A stretch of 11,200 nt of DNA from Actinomycetales bacterium (GTDB lineage Bacteria > Actinomycetota > Actinomycetes > Actinomycetales > Cellulomonadaceae), in assembly GCA_012514545.1 (NCBI GenBank), contig JAAZAC010000121.1:1-11200 (forward strand), given 5' to 3'. Below, piece by piece: positions 1-5,734 of the stretch (positions are counted from its first letter, which is position 1; each line of letters begins with the position of its first letter). The position numbers and the translations under genes were made by a program. The notes under the pieces were generated by a model. That model made no database searches. It saw only the letters and a list, made by a program, of their open reading frames with translations, and was not told the DNA's origin.

Positions 1-1311
1 CCGCAGGTCGCCCGGAACCTGCTCCGGTTCCGGCGCACGATGCTGCCCGCGGCCGAGGAGCGCGCGCGCGTGCTCACGCAGCACGGCGCGCTGTTCCCGT
101 GGCGCACGATCAACGGCGAGGAGGCGTCGGCCTGGTACGCCGCGGGCACCGCGCAGTACCACATCGACGCCGACATCAGCTACGCGATCAGCGCCTACGT
201 CGGCGCGACGGGCGACGAGGAGTTCCTCGCCCGGGACGGCATCGACATCCTCGTGCAGACCGCCCGCATGTGGGCCGACCTGGGGTTCTGGCGGGGGGCC
301 GGGGAGGACACGTTCCACATCCACGGCGTGACCGGCCCGGACGAGTACACGACGGTCGTGAACGACAACCTGTACACGAACGTCATGGCGCGCTTCAACC
401 TGCGGCGCTCGGCGCGCGCCGTCCGGGAGCTGGCCCAGCGCCGCCCGGACGACTACGAGCGGATGGTGGCCCGCCTGCGCCTCGAGCCGGACGAGGTGGA
501 CGAGTGGGAGCGCGCGGCCGCCGCGATGGCCATCCCCTACGACGAGGTCCTCGGCATCAACCCGCAGGACGCCGGCTTCCACCTGCGCGAGGTGTGGGAC
601 CTGGCGAACACCCCCGCGGACAAGCGGCCGCTCCTCATGCACTACCACCCGCTGGTCATCTACCGGTTCCAGGTGCTCAAGCAGGCCGACGTCGTCCTGG
701 CGATGTTCCTCCAGGGCGAGCACTTCTCACCCGAGCTCAAGCGCGCCAACTTCGAGTACTACGACCCGATCACCACGGGCGACTCGTCGCTCTCCGCGGT
801 CGTGCAGTCGATCATCGCGGCCGAGGTCGGGTACCACGAGCTCGCGCTGCGCTACTTCCACGCCGCGCTGTTCACGGACCTCGCCGACCTGCACGCCAAC
901 ACGTCCGACGGCGTGCACGTCGCCTCCGCGGCGGGCGTGTGGGGCTGCCTCGTCTCCGGCTTCGGCGGCATGCGCGACGACCACAAGCACAGCCTCACGT
1001 TCGACCCGCGGCTGCCGGAGGGCTGGGCGGGCCTCACCTTCCGCCTGACCGTCCGCGGCACGCGCGCGAAGGTCGTCGTGCGTCCCGACGCGATGTCGTT
1101 CGAGGTGGAGACGGGGGACCGGTTCGTGGCGACGGTGCGCGGCACCCGCGTGGTCGTCACGCCCGGCGACGGCGTGGTCACCGTCCCGCTCGACGGCCAG
1201 GGCCCGCGGATCCCGGGCGAGCCCGACCCCGAGGCGCTGTGGGGCACGCGCCGCAAGGACGGCTCGGTCATCACGGCGTCGGTCCCGCACCACTCGGGCC
1301 CGAACGGCTGA
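1..1311 (+). CDS. GH65 family disaccharide phosphorylase (maltose/trehalose/kojibiose type), 3' part
   Basis: The C-terminal 436 residues are present; the frame is open to the left edge, so the true start lies outside the window (family proteins are about 750-850 aa). GH65 enzymes invert and phosphorolyse alpha-glucobioses to beta-glucose 1-phosphate plus glucose in the cytoplasm. Visible signatures, numbered from the window edge: WRTINGEE (34-41), the catalytic-acid motif VTGPDEY with Glu115 (codon 343-345), LKQADVVLAMFL (226-237), and the phosphate-binding segment HANTSDGVHVASAAG (298-312). From about residue 330 the small C-terminal beta domain follows (FDPRLPEGW, then LTVRGTRAKVVV). Substrate cannot be decided: specificity loops lie partly upstream, and family members for maltose, trehalose, kojibiose and nigerose look alike here. 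A beta-phosphoglucomutase gene would be the expected partner, outside this window. It ends one base from the convergent septum-domain gene. Family is sure; substrate is not. Confidence 0.93.
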   Translation, partial: PQVARNLLRFRRTMLPAAEERARVLTQHGALFPWRTINGEEASAWYAAGTAQYHIDADISYAISAYVGATGDEEFLARDGIDILVQTARMWADLGFWRGAGEDTFHIHGVTGPDEYTTVVNDNLYTNVMARFNLRRSARAVRELAQRRPDDYERMVARLRLEPDEVDEWERAAAAMAIPYDEVLGINPQDAGFHLREVWDLANTPADKRPLLMHYHPLVIYRFQVLKQADVVLAMFLQGEHFSPELKRANFEYYDPITTGDSSLSAVVQSIIAAEVGYHELALRYFHAALFTDLADLHANTSDGVHVASAAGVWGCLVSGFGGMRDDHKHSLTFDPRLPEGWAGLTFRLTVRGTRAKVVVRPDAMSFEVETGDRFVATVRGTRVVVTPGDGVVTVPLDGQGPRIPGEPDPEALWGTRRKDGSVITASVPHHSGPNG

Positions 1312-1319
1312 CTCAGCCG
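1305..1319. repeat. 15-bp interrupted palindrome holding two convergent stop codons
   Basis: Seven-base arms CGGCTGA and TCAGCCG flank a single C at 1312. The TGA of the GH65 gene (1309-1311) and the TGA of the minus-strand septum-domain gene (complement of 1313-1315) are mirror images inside it. The one-base spacer is too short for a conventional hairpin loop, so as a terminator it would have to open some inner pairs. It may simply reflect that both genes end GGC TGA. Confidence 0.7.
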
Positions 1320-2008
1320 GCGTCCCAGGCGAGGCAGAGGGCGAGCCGGTCTCCCTGCGCCCAGCTCCGCTCGGTGGGCGTCCACACAACGGGCCGCAGC
1401 CCGGCCTCGGTCTCCGCGGCGTCCATCTCGCACCACGCCTCCGCGCGCCGGCGCACCTTGTCGGCGCCCGGCCAGGCGCCCTCGCCGAGGTCGAGCTGGC
1501 CCACGACCTCGGCGTCGTGCGGGTCGTCGCAGGGGACCACCGTCACCCGGCCGAGCGTGCCGTCGTCGGGCAGCTCCGCGAGGCAGTGGCCGGCACGGAC
1601 CTGCCGCGAGGTCGCCGACGTCGGCCCGGTGACGTCGCCGAGCGGGCGGGTCTGCAGCCACGTGCCGAGCACGACGCCCCCGCCCCCGAGCACCGCGGCG
1701 ACGAGCACGACGACGAGCGTGACCGCCAGGGCGCGGCGGCCCCGGCGTCGCGGGGGCGCCGACGCGGGCGCCCACCCCGCGTAGTAGGCCTCCTGCGGGT
1801 AGTAGCCCGCGGGCCCGGCCGACGGCGCGGGCGGCGGCGGGAGCGGCGCCCGCCCGGACGGCGTCGGCGGTGGCGGGGCCTGCCCCGGCGTCGCGGGGAC
1901 CGGCGCCGTCCACGGCGGCGGGGGAGCGGGGGCCGGCGGGACCGGCGTCGATGGCCGATCGTCGCCGGGCGGGGGCGGCGGTGCCGGTGCGGGCGGCTGA
2001 TCGGTCAT
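1313..2008 (-). CDS. Membrane-anchored septum-formation-domain protein with proline-rich N-terminus
   Basis: 231 aa. Residues 1-62 are extremely proline-rich (runs of four to five Pro), then a YYPQEAYY stretch, a basic stop RRRGRR (87-92) and one membrane helix (about 93-116). The C-terminal domain (about 135-229) has four cysteines (142, 160, 193, 225) in the pattern GHC, VPCDDPHDAEV, WCEMD, then SWAQGDRLALC, which matches my recollection of the actinobacterial septum-formation domain (Pfam Septum_form, PF13845). Basic residues before the helix predict a cytosolic Pro-rich tail and an extracytoplasmic domain, possibly with two disulfides. The name comes from the family; a role in division is not demonstrated by the sequence, and such proteins are often just annotated DUF4190-type or hypothetical. 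The ATG at 2008 is supported by a TAGGTT -10 hexamer six bases upstream. It lies 40 bp after xthA on the same strand and converges on GH65. Confidence 0.78.
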   Translation of the reverse strand: MTDQPPAPAPPPPPGDDRPSTPVPPAPAPPPPWTAPVPATPGQAPPPPTPSGRAPLPPPPAPSAGPAGYYPQEAYYAGWAPASAPPRRRGRRALAVTLVVVLVAAVLGGGGVVLGTWLQTRPLGDVTGPTSATSRQVRAGHCLAELPDDGTLGRVTVVPCDDPHDAEVVGQLDLGEGAWPGADKVRRRAEAWCEMDAAETEAGLRPVVWTPTERSWAQGDRLALCLAWDAG

Positions 2009-2014
2009 GCGTGG

Positions 2015-2020
2015 AACCTA
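2015..2020 (-). promoter_or_regulatory. Candidate leaderless -10 hexamer for the septum-domain gene
   Basis: The minus strand reads TAGGTT (TANNNT consensus), followed by six bases and then the ATG at 2008. No Shine-Dalgarno is present. This spacing would put the transcription start on the A of ATG. No recognisable -35 is seen. Confidence 0.6.
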
Positions 2021-2033
2021 GCGCCCCCCGCGG

Positions 2034-2048
2034 CGGGCGCGCCGCCCG
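2034..2048 (-). terminator. Short hairpin after xthA, possible weak terminator
   Basis: Arms CGGGCG (2034-2039) and CGCCCG (2043-2048) with a 3-nt loop sit immediately after the xthA stop codon on the minus strand. There is no U tract. In DNA this GC-rich short stems are frequent by chance, so termination is only a possibility; if real it would separate xthA from the downstream septum-domain gene, which has its own candidate promoter. Confidence 0.35.
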
Positions 2049-2852
2049 TCAGTCGGCGAGGTCGAGGACGACCGGCACGTGGTCGGACGGCCCCTTGCCC
2101 TTGCGCTCCTCCCGCTCGATCGCCGCGCCGACGACCCGGCGGGTGAGCGCCGGCGACGTCCACGCGAAGTCGATCCGCAGGCCCTTGTTCTTGGGGAAGG
2201 CGAGCTGCTGGTAGTCCCAGTACGTGTACTTGCCCTCCTCCGGCAGGAACCGGCGCGTGACCTCGGTGTACCCGATGTCGGCGAACGCGAAGAACGCCTT
2301 GCGCTCCGCCGGGGTCACGTGCGTCTGCCCCTCGAAGGCGGTGACGTCCCACACGTCGGTGTCGTAGGGGATGACGTTCCAGTCGCCCATGAGCGCGATC
2401 TGCGCCTCGGGGTCGCCGAGGTGGGGATCGATCCACGTCGACGCCGCCTCGAGCAGGCCGTCGAGGAACGACAGCTTGTAGCGGTAGTGGTCGTCCTCGG
2501 GGTGCCGGCCGTGCGGCACGTACAGGCTCCAGATGCGCACCCCGCCGCACGTCGCCCCGAGGGCGCGGGCCTCGATCTGCGGGTCGTCCTGACCCCAGTG
2601 GGGCTGGCCCGCGAAGTGGGTCTCGACGTCGGCCAGGCCGACGCGGGAGACGATCGCGACGCCGTTCCACTGGCTCGACCCGACGTGGGCCACCTCGTAC
2701 CCCGCGGCCTCGAACACCGAGTACGGGAACTGGGCGTCCGTGCACTTGGTCTCCTGGAGCGCGAGCACGTCGGTACCCGAGCGCTCGAGCCACGCGACGG
2801 CACGATCGGCGCGGGCGCGGACCGAGTTGATGTTCCACGTCGCGATGCGCAT
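2049..2852 (-). CDS. xthA: Exodeoxyribonuclease III (AP endonuclease)
   Basis: 267 aa, the usual size. It is an Mg-dependent enzyme of the exonuclease III / endonuclease-exonuclease-phosphatase fold that cleaves 5' to abasic sites and removes 3' blocks and nucleotides in base-excision repair, in the cytoplasm. Catalytic and metal residues are all in place: Asn7 (TWNINSV), Glu34 (LQETKC), Tyr111 (SLYVPHG), Asp157 and Asn159 (GDWNV), Asp228 (LRIDFAW), Asp257-His258 (SDHVPV). The KYTYWDYQQLAFPKNKGLRI segment (208-227) is typical of the XthA branch rather than the ExoA/APE1 branch. The ATG at 2852 begins exactly at the conserved MRIATWNINSVRAR start and sits six bases after a TACGGT hexamer, so it is probably leaderless. 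It is transcribed divergently from the SDR gene, with 42 bp between start codons. Confidence 0.96.
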   Translation of the reverse strand: MRIATWNINSVRARADRAVAWLERSGTDVLALQETKCTDAQFPYSVFEAAGYEVAHVGSSQWNGVAIVSRVGLADVETHFAGQPHWGQDDPQIEARALGATCGGVRIWSLYVPHGRHPEDDHYRYKLSFLDGLLEAASTWIDPHLGDPEAQIALMGDWNVIPYDTDVWDVTAFEGQTHVTPAERKAFFAFADIGYTEVTRRFLPEEGKYTYWDYQQLAFPKNKGLRIDFAWTSPALTRRVVGAAIEREERKGKGPSDHVPVVLDLAD

Positions 2853-2858
2853 GAGGCG

Positions 2859-2864
2859 ACCGTA
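2859..2864 (-). promoter_or_regulatory. Candidate leaderless -10 hexamer for xthA
   Basis: TACGGT on the minus strand, six bases before the xthA ATG, with no ribosome-binding site between. A 17-18 bp spacer would place its -35 region over the SDR gene's -10 at 2883-2888. Confidence 0.62.
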
Positions 2865-2882
2865 CCCGTCCCGGCGGACACG

Positions 2883-2888
2883 TACCCT
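2883..2888 (+). promoter_or_regulatory. Candidate leaderless -10 hexamer for the SDR gene
   Basis: TACCCT followed by GGCCCC and then ATG at 2895. There is no Shine-Dalgarno. It is separated by 18 bp from the oppositely oriented xthA hexamer, so the two promoters cannot easily be occupied together. Confidence 0.62.
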
Positions 2889-2894
2889 GGCCCC

Positions 2895-3680
2895 ATGGGG
2901 ACGGCACTGATCACGGGAGCGAGCGCGGGCCTGGGGCTGGAGTTCGCGTGGCAGCTCGCGACGGCGCGGCACGACGTCGTGCTCGTCGCGCGCGACGCCG
3001 AGCGGCTCGAGCGCCTCGCCGGGCAGCTCACCGCCGCCGCGGGCGTGCGGGCGGAGGTGCTGCCGGCCGACCTCGCCGTGCGCGACGACGTCGAACGGGT
3101 CGCCGACCGCCTCCGGGCGACCGAGCGACCGGTGGGCCTCCTCGTCAACAACGCGGGCTTCGGCGTCGGGCAGCCGATCGTGGGCGGCGACCTCGCGGCG
3201 CACGAGCGGGGCCTCGACGTCATGGTCCGCGCGGTCCTCGTCCTCTCCCACGCCGCGGCCGGGGCGATGGTCGAGCGGGGGCGGGGCGCCATCCTCAACG
3301 TCTCGTCGATCGCGGCCCTCATGGCGGGCGGCACGTACTCGGCGGACAAGGCGTGGGTCCGGGTCTTCACCGAGGCGCTCGCGGTGGAGCTCAAGGGCAC
3401 CGGGGTGACGGCGACCGCCCTCTGCCCCGGCCTGGTGCACACCGAGTTCCACGACCGGGCCGGCCTCGACTACTCGTCCTACCCGGAGGTGGCCTGGCTC
3501 AACGCGGAGCAGGTGGTCGCGGCCGCGCTCGCGGACGTGCGCCGCGGGGCCGTGATCTCGACCCCGAGCCTGCGCTACACCGTGGCCGCCGAGGTCGTGC
3601 GGCTGCTGCCGCGGGCCGCGGTGCGGGCGATCTCCGGCGAGCGCCGCGTGCGCGAGTCCGGCGTCGACGCCCCCCGCTAG
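2895..3680 (+). CDS. Short-chain dehydrogenase/reductase (classical SDR)
   Basis: 261 aa. Rossmann-fold NAD(P)-dependent oxidoreductase, substrate unknown. Visible motifs: cofactor glycine motif TGASAGLG (7-14), an Arg33 after the second strand (VARDAERL) that suggests NADPH preference, ADL (58-60), NNAGFG (85-90), catalytic Ser137/138 (NVSSIA) and YSADK with Tyr148 and Lys152, then PGLVHTEF (178-185). The order matches the acyl/fatty-ketone reductase-like SDRs common in actinobacteria (DltE/YqjQ-like branch with GGTYSAxKAW). The C-terminal 50 residues are Arg-rich and could form a short hydrophobic/basic helix (LRYTVAAEVVRLLPRAAVRA). The ATG at 2895 is fixed by the TACCCT hexamer six bases upstream. 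pyrE follows ten bases after the stop, but with its own candidate promoter, so co-transcription does not imply a pyrimidine role. Confidence 0.9.
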   Translation: MGTALITGASAGLGLEFAWQLATARHDVVLVARDAERLERLAGQLTAAAGVRAEVLPADLAVRDDVERVADRLRATERPVGLLVNNAGFGVGQPIVGGDLAAHERGLDVMVRAVLVLSHAAAGAMVERGRGAILNVSSIAALMAGGTYSADKAWVRVFTEALAVELKGTGVTATALCPGLVHTEFHDRAGLDYSSYPEVAWLNAEQVVAAALADVRRGAVISTPSLRYTVAAEVVRLLPRAAVRAISGERRVRESGVDAPR

Positions 3681-3683
3681 CCT
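3678..3683 (+). promoter_or_regulatory. Candidate leaderless -10 hexamer for pyrE, overlapping the SDR stop codon
   Basis: TAGCCT begins with the TAG stop codon of the SDR gene and ends seven bases before the GTG of pyrE at 3691. No Shine-Dalgarno is visible. The same three bases would serve as translation stop and as the TA of the -10. Confidence 0.55.
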
Positions 3684-3690
3684 GTCCGCC

Positions 3691-4266
3691 GTGGACCCCC
3701 TCGGCGGCCAGAACCCGCGCGACCGACTGCGTGACCTCATCGTCGACCTCGCGGTCGTGCACGGTGAGGTGACGCTCGCGTCCGGCGCGACCGCGCAGTA
3801 CTACGTCGACCTGCGGCGGGTGACGCTGCACCACGAGGCGGCGCCGCTCGTCGGGCACGTCATGCTCGACATGCTCGAGGAGGCCGGGCTCGGCACGGCC
3901 GAGATCGACGCCGTCGGCGGGCTCACCCTGGGCGCGGACCCGGTGGCGACGGCGCTGCTGCACGCGGCGGCGTCGCGCGGCCTGGACCTCGACGCGTTCG
4001 TCGTGCGCAAGGAGGGCAAGTCCCATGGGCTGCAGCGGCGCATCGAGGGCCCCGACGTGGCGGGGCGTCGCGTGGTCGCCGTGGAGGACACGTCGACGAC
4101 GGGCGGGTCCGTCCTCACGGCCGTCGCCGCGCTGCGCGAGGCGGGGGCCGACGTCGCGGGGGTCGCCGTCATCGTCGACCGCGACACCGGTGCGCGCGAG
4201 CGGGTCGAGGCCGAGGGCCTGCCCTACCTCGCGGTCTTCGGCCTCGCGGACCTCGGGCTGGCCTGA
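3691..4266 (+). CDS. pyrE: Orotate phosphoribosyltransferase
   Basis: 191 aa, full length. Transfers the phosphoribosyl group of PRPP to orotate, giving orotidine 5'-monophosphate in de novo UMP synthesis; cytoplasmic, normally a dimer. The PRPP-binding loop is VVAVEDTSTTGGSVL (128-142) with the acidic pair Glu132-Asp133. The catalytic flexible loop with RKEGKSHG (106-113) carries Lys107 and Lys110. The N-terminal segment HGEVTLASGATAQYYVDLRR (24-43) is the family's orotate-proximal region. The start is a GTG seven bases after a TAGCCT hexamer, the arrangement shared by several genes here. It overlaps no neighbour; the unknown membrane protein begins 12 bases downstream and may be co-transcribed. 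None of the other pyr genes is in the window. Confidence 0.95.
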   Translation: MDPLGGQNPRDRLRDLIVDLAVVHGEVTLASGATAQYYVDLRRVTLHHEAAPLVGHVMLDMLEEAGLGTAEIDAVGGLTLGADPVATALLHAAASRGLDLDAFVVRKEGKSHGLQRRIEGPDVAGRRVVAVEDTSTTGGSVLTAVAALREAGADVAGVAVIVDRDTGARERVEAEGLPYLAVFGLADLGLA

Positions 4267-4278
4267 GCGGGGCCCGCC

Positions 4279-5016
4279 GTGGACGTCGACCTCACCGACG
4301 TGGCAGGGATCGGGTTCTCCCTCCTCTGGCTGCTGCTGGTGCCGGCGATCATCGTCGGCGTCGTCCGGTACCAGGCGCACCGCGCGAAGCGGCTGCGCGC
4401 GTGGGCGGCGGCCGCGGGCTGGACGTTCGTCGGCGCCGACCCGTCGTTCGTCGACAGGTGGCGGGGCGCGCCGTTCGGCGTCGGCCACACGCGGCGGGCG
4501 ACGGAGGTGATGGTCGGGCGGTACGGCGAGCGCCCGGTCGTCTCGTTCACGTACTCGTACCGGACCGGCGGCGGGAAGAACCAGAGCACCGTCACGTACC
4601 ACGTCCTCGCGATGGCGCTGCCGGCCTACCTGCCGACGCTCGAGCTCACGCCGGAGGGCCTCGGCGCCAAGGTGGCCAAGGCGTTCGGCGGGCAGGACAT
4701 CCAGTTCGAGTCGGAGGACTTCAACCGCGCCTGGCGCGTCGAGGCCCGCGACCTGAAGTTCGCCCACGACGTCGTGCACCCCCGCCTCATGGAGCGCCTC
4801 CTGCGGCCCGACGCGCGGGGGGTCAGCATCCGCATCGAGGGCACCGACGTGCTCACCTGGGCGAGCGGGGCGACCGACGTGACGGCGATCGCGCCGCGTC
4901 TCGCCGTGCTGGCCGCCGTCGTCGACGCCGTGCCGCGCCACGTGTGGCAGGACCACGGGCACGACCCCGGCCCCTCCCTCGCGCCGCCCGCCCGGCGGGG
5001 CGGGCCCGCCGCCTGA
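4279..5016 (+). CDS. Uncharacterised actinobacterial membrane protein
   Basis: 245 aa, function unknown. One membrane helix near the N-terminus (about 11-29, GFSLLWLLLVPAIIVGVV) is followed by a basic stretch (AHRAKRLR) and then a soluble domain, probably cytosolic by the positive-inside rule. The domain begins WAAAAGWTFVGADPSFVDRW (42-61), has a beta-rich middle with RPVVSFTYSY and STVTYHVL, and a distinctive helix region: QFESEDFNRAWRV (142-154), KFAHDVVHPRLMERLL (160-175). I have a sense of similar hypothetical proteins in other actinobacteria but cannot name the family; DUF3137 is a loose alternative. The C-terminus is Pro/Gly-rich. The GTG start is 12 bases after pyrE with only a weak GCGGGG upstream, suggesting translational coupling. 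lemA follows 80 bases later, behind a hairpin and its own promoter. Confidence 0.8.
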   Translation: MDVDLTDVAGIGFSLLWLLLVPAIIVGVVRYQAHRAKRLRAWAAAAGWTFVGADPSFVDRWRGAPFGVGHTRRATEVMVGRYGERPVVSFTYSYRTGGGKNQSTVTYHVLAMALPAYLPTLELTPEGLGAKVAKAFGGQDIQFESEDFNRAWRVEARDLKFAHDVVHPRLMERLLRPDARGVSIRIEGTDVLTWASGATDVTAIAPRLAVLAAVVDAVPRHVWQDHGHDPGPSLAPPARRGGPAA

Positions 5017-5026
5017 GCCCGGGAGA

Positions 5027-5051
5027 CGCGCCCGGAGTCCGCCCGGGCGCG
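5027..5051 (+). terminator. GC-rich hairpin after the unknown membrane protein gene
   Basis: Perfect nine-base arms CGCGCCCGG (5027-5035) and CCGGGCGCG (5043-5051) enclose the loop AGTCCGC, starting 11 bases after the stop codon. No U tract follows, as is common for actinobacterial terminators. The right arm overlaps the place where a -35 element for lemA would fall, so an operator role is an alternative. Confidence 0.6.
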
Positions 5052-5064
5052 CCCGGCCGCTCGC

Positions 5065-5070
5065 TACCAT
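5065..5070 (+). promoter_or_regulatory. Candidate -10 hexamer of lemA
   Basis: TACCAT, matching TANNNT, lies about 26 bases before the lemA GTG. A start about seven bases downstream gives a leader of roughly 20 nt that contains the GGAGG site, unlike the leaderless genes nearby. No clear -35 is seen; its position is occupied by the hairpin arm. Confidence 0.5.
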
Positions 5071-5087
5071 CGCCTCACGCTCACCCT

Positions 5088-5092
5088 GGAGG
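5088..5092 (+). promoter_or_regulatory. Ribosome-binding site of lemA
   Basis: GGAGG with a four-base spacer (TCTC) to the GTG at 5097. It decides this start, which also places the membrane helix right at the N-terminus as expected for LemA. Confidence 0.75.
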
Positions 5093-5096
5093 TCTC

Positions 5097-5681
5097 GTGG
5101 ACGTCGTCGGCATCGTCCTGCTCGTCCTGCTCGCGGTCGTGCTCGTCGCCCTGGTCTGGGGCGTCGCGACCTACAACGGGTTCGTCCGGCTGCGGAACCT
5201 CGTGCAGGAGGCGTGGCGCCAGATCGACGTCGAGCTGCACCGGCGGCACGACCTCATCCCGAACCTCGTCGAGGCCGTCAAGGGCTACGCGGCCCACGAG
5301 CGGGCGGTCTTCGAGGAGGTGACCGCCGCGCGGGCGGCCGCGGCGGCGCCCGGCTCGAGCCCCGCCGAGCAGGCGGCGCAGGAGAACCAGCTCACCGCGG
5401 CCCTCGGCCGGCTGTTCGCCGTCGCCGAGGCGTACCCGCAGCTGCGGGCGAGCGAGAACTTCATGGCCCTGCAGGCCGAGCTGACGAACACCGAGGACCG
5501 CATCGCCGCGGGCCGGCGGTTCTACAACGCCAACGTCCGCCAGCTCAACACGAAGGTCGAGACCTTCCCGCCGAACATCGTCGCGCGCTGGTTCGGCTTC
5601 ACGCGGGCCGAGTACTTCGAGACCGAGGACCCGGCGGTGCGGGCCGCCCCGCGCGTCGACTTCGGCACCGCCGAGGCCTGA
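5097..5681 (+). CDS. lemA: LemA family membrane protein
   Basis: 194 aa, typical for the family. One N-terminal membrane helix (about 4-24) leads into the helical LemA domain. Family hallmarks: TYNGFVRLRN (25-34), EAWRQIDVELHRRHDLIPNL (38-57), VKGYAAHERAVFEEVTAAR (61-79), the LQAELTNTEDRIAAGRRFYN segment (125-144), and VRQLNTKVETFPPNIVARWF (147-166). The usual topology is a very short outside N-terminus and a coiled, mostly helical domain; biochemical function is not established for bacteria. A low-complexity AAAAAPGSSPAEQAAQ region (about 79-94) interrupts the helices. LemA genes commonly sit beside TPM-domain or M48 protease genes; here no such partner is present, and the upstream neighbour is an unknown single-helix protein. 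It ends in a bidirectional hairpin shared with the convergent YwiC-like gene. Confidence 0.93.
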   Translation: MDVVGIVLLVLLAVVLVALVWGVATYNGFVRLRNLVQEAWRQIDVELHRRHDLIPNLVEAVKGYAAHERAVFEEVTAARAAAAAPGSSPAEQAAQENQLTAALGRLFAVAEAYPQLRASENFMALQAELTNTEDRIAAGRRFYNANVRQLNTKVETFPPNIVARWFGFTRAEYFETEDPAVRAAPRVDFGTAEA

Positions 5682-5695
5682 GCCCCGCCGGCCCG

Positions 5696-5719
5696 GCCGC
5701 GGGGTGGGGTCCCCGCGGC
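5696..5719. terminator. Hairpin between convergent lemA and YwiC-like genes
   Basis: Nine-base arms GCCGCGGGG (5696-5704) and CCCCGCGGC (5711-5719) with loop TGGGGT. It sits 14 bases after the lemA stop and 15 bases after the minus-strand stop at 5735, so it could terminate transcription from both sides. No U tract on either strand. Confidence 0.65.
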
Positions 5720-5734
5720 GCTGCGTCGTCCCCG

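Noticed and set aside
1309..1315. TGACTCA resembling a eukaryotic AP-1/GCN4 site
   Set aside because: Irrelevant in a bacterial context; it is the two opposed stop codons with one base between.
99..1784. 561-codon plus-strand open frame across GH65 and the septum-domain gene
   Set aside because: Arg/Pro/Gly-rich translation with no motifs, crossing two well-supported genes in another frame; a typical shadow in high-GC DNA.
1830..2005. Repetitive G/C-rich tract that could be taken for a tandem repeat array
   Set aside because: It is codon repetition for the proline-rich tail of the septum-domain protein; no fixed period.
2853..3740. N-terminal extension of xthA by about 295 codons of open frame
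   Set aside because: The extension is antisense to the SDR gene, has shadow composition, and the conserved protein begins exactly at MRIATWNIN with a promoter hexamer just upstream.
3499..5070. 523-codon minus-strand open frame opposite pyrE and the unknown membrane protein
   Set aside because: Antisense to a clear pyrE; Arg/Asp/His-rich shadow composition without domain features.
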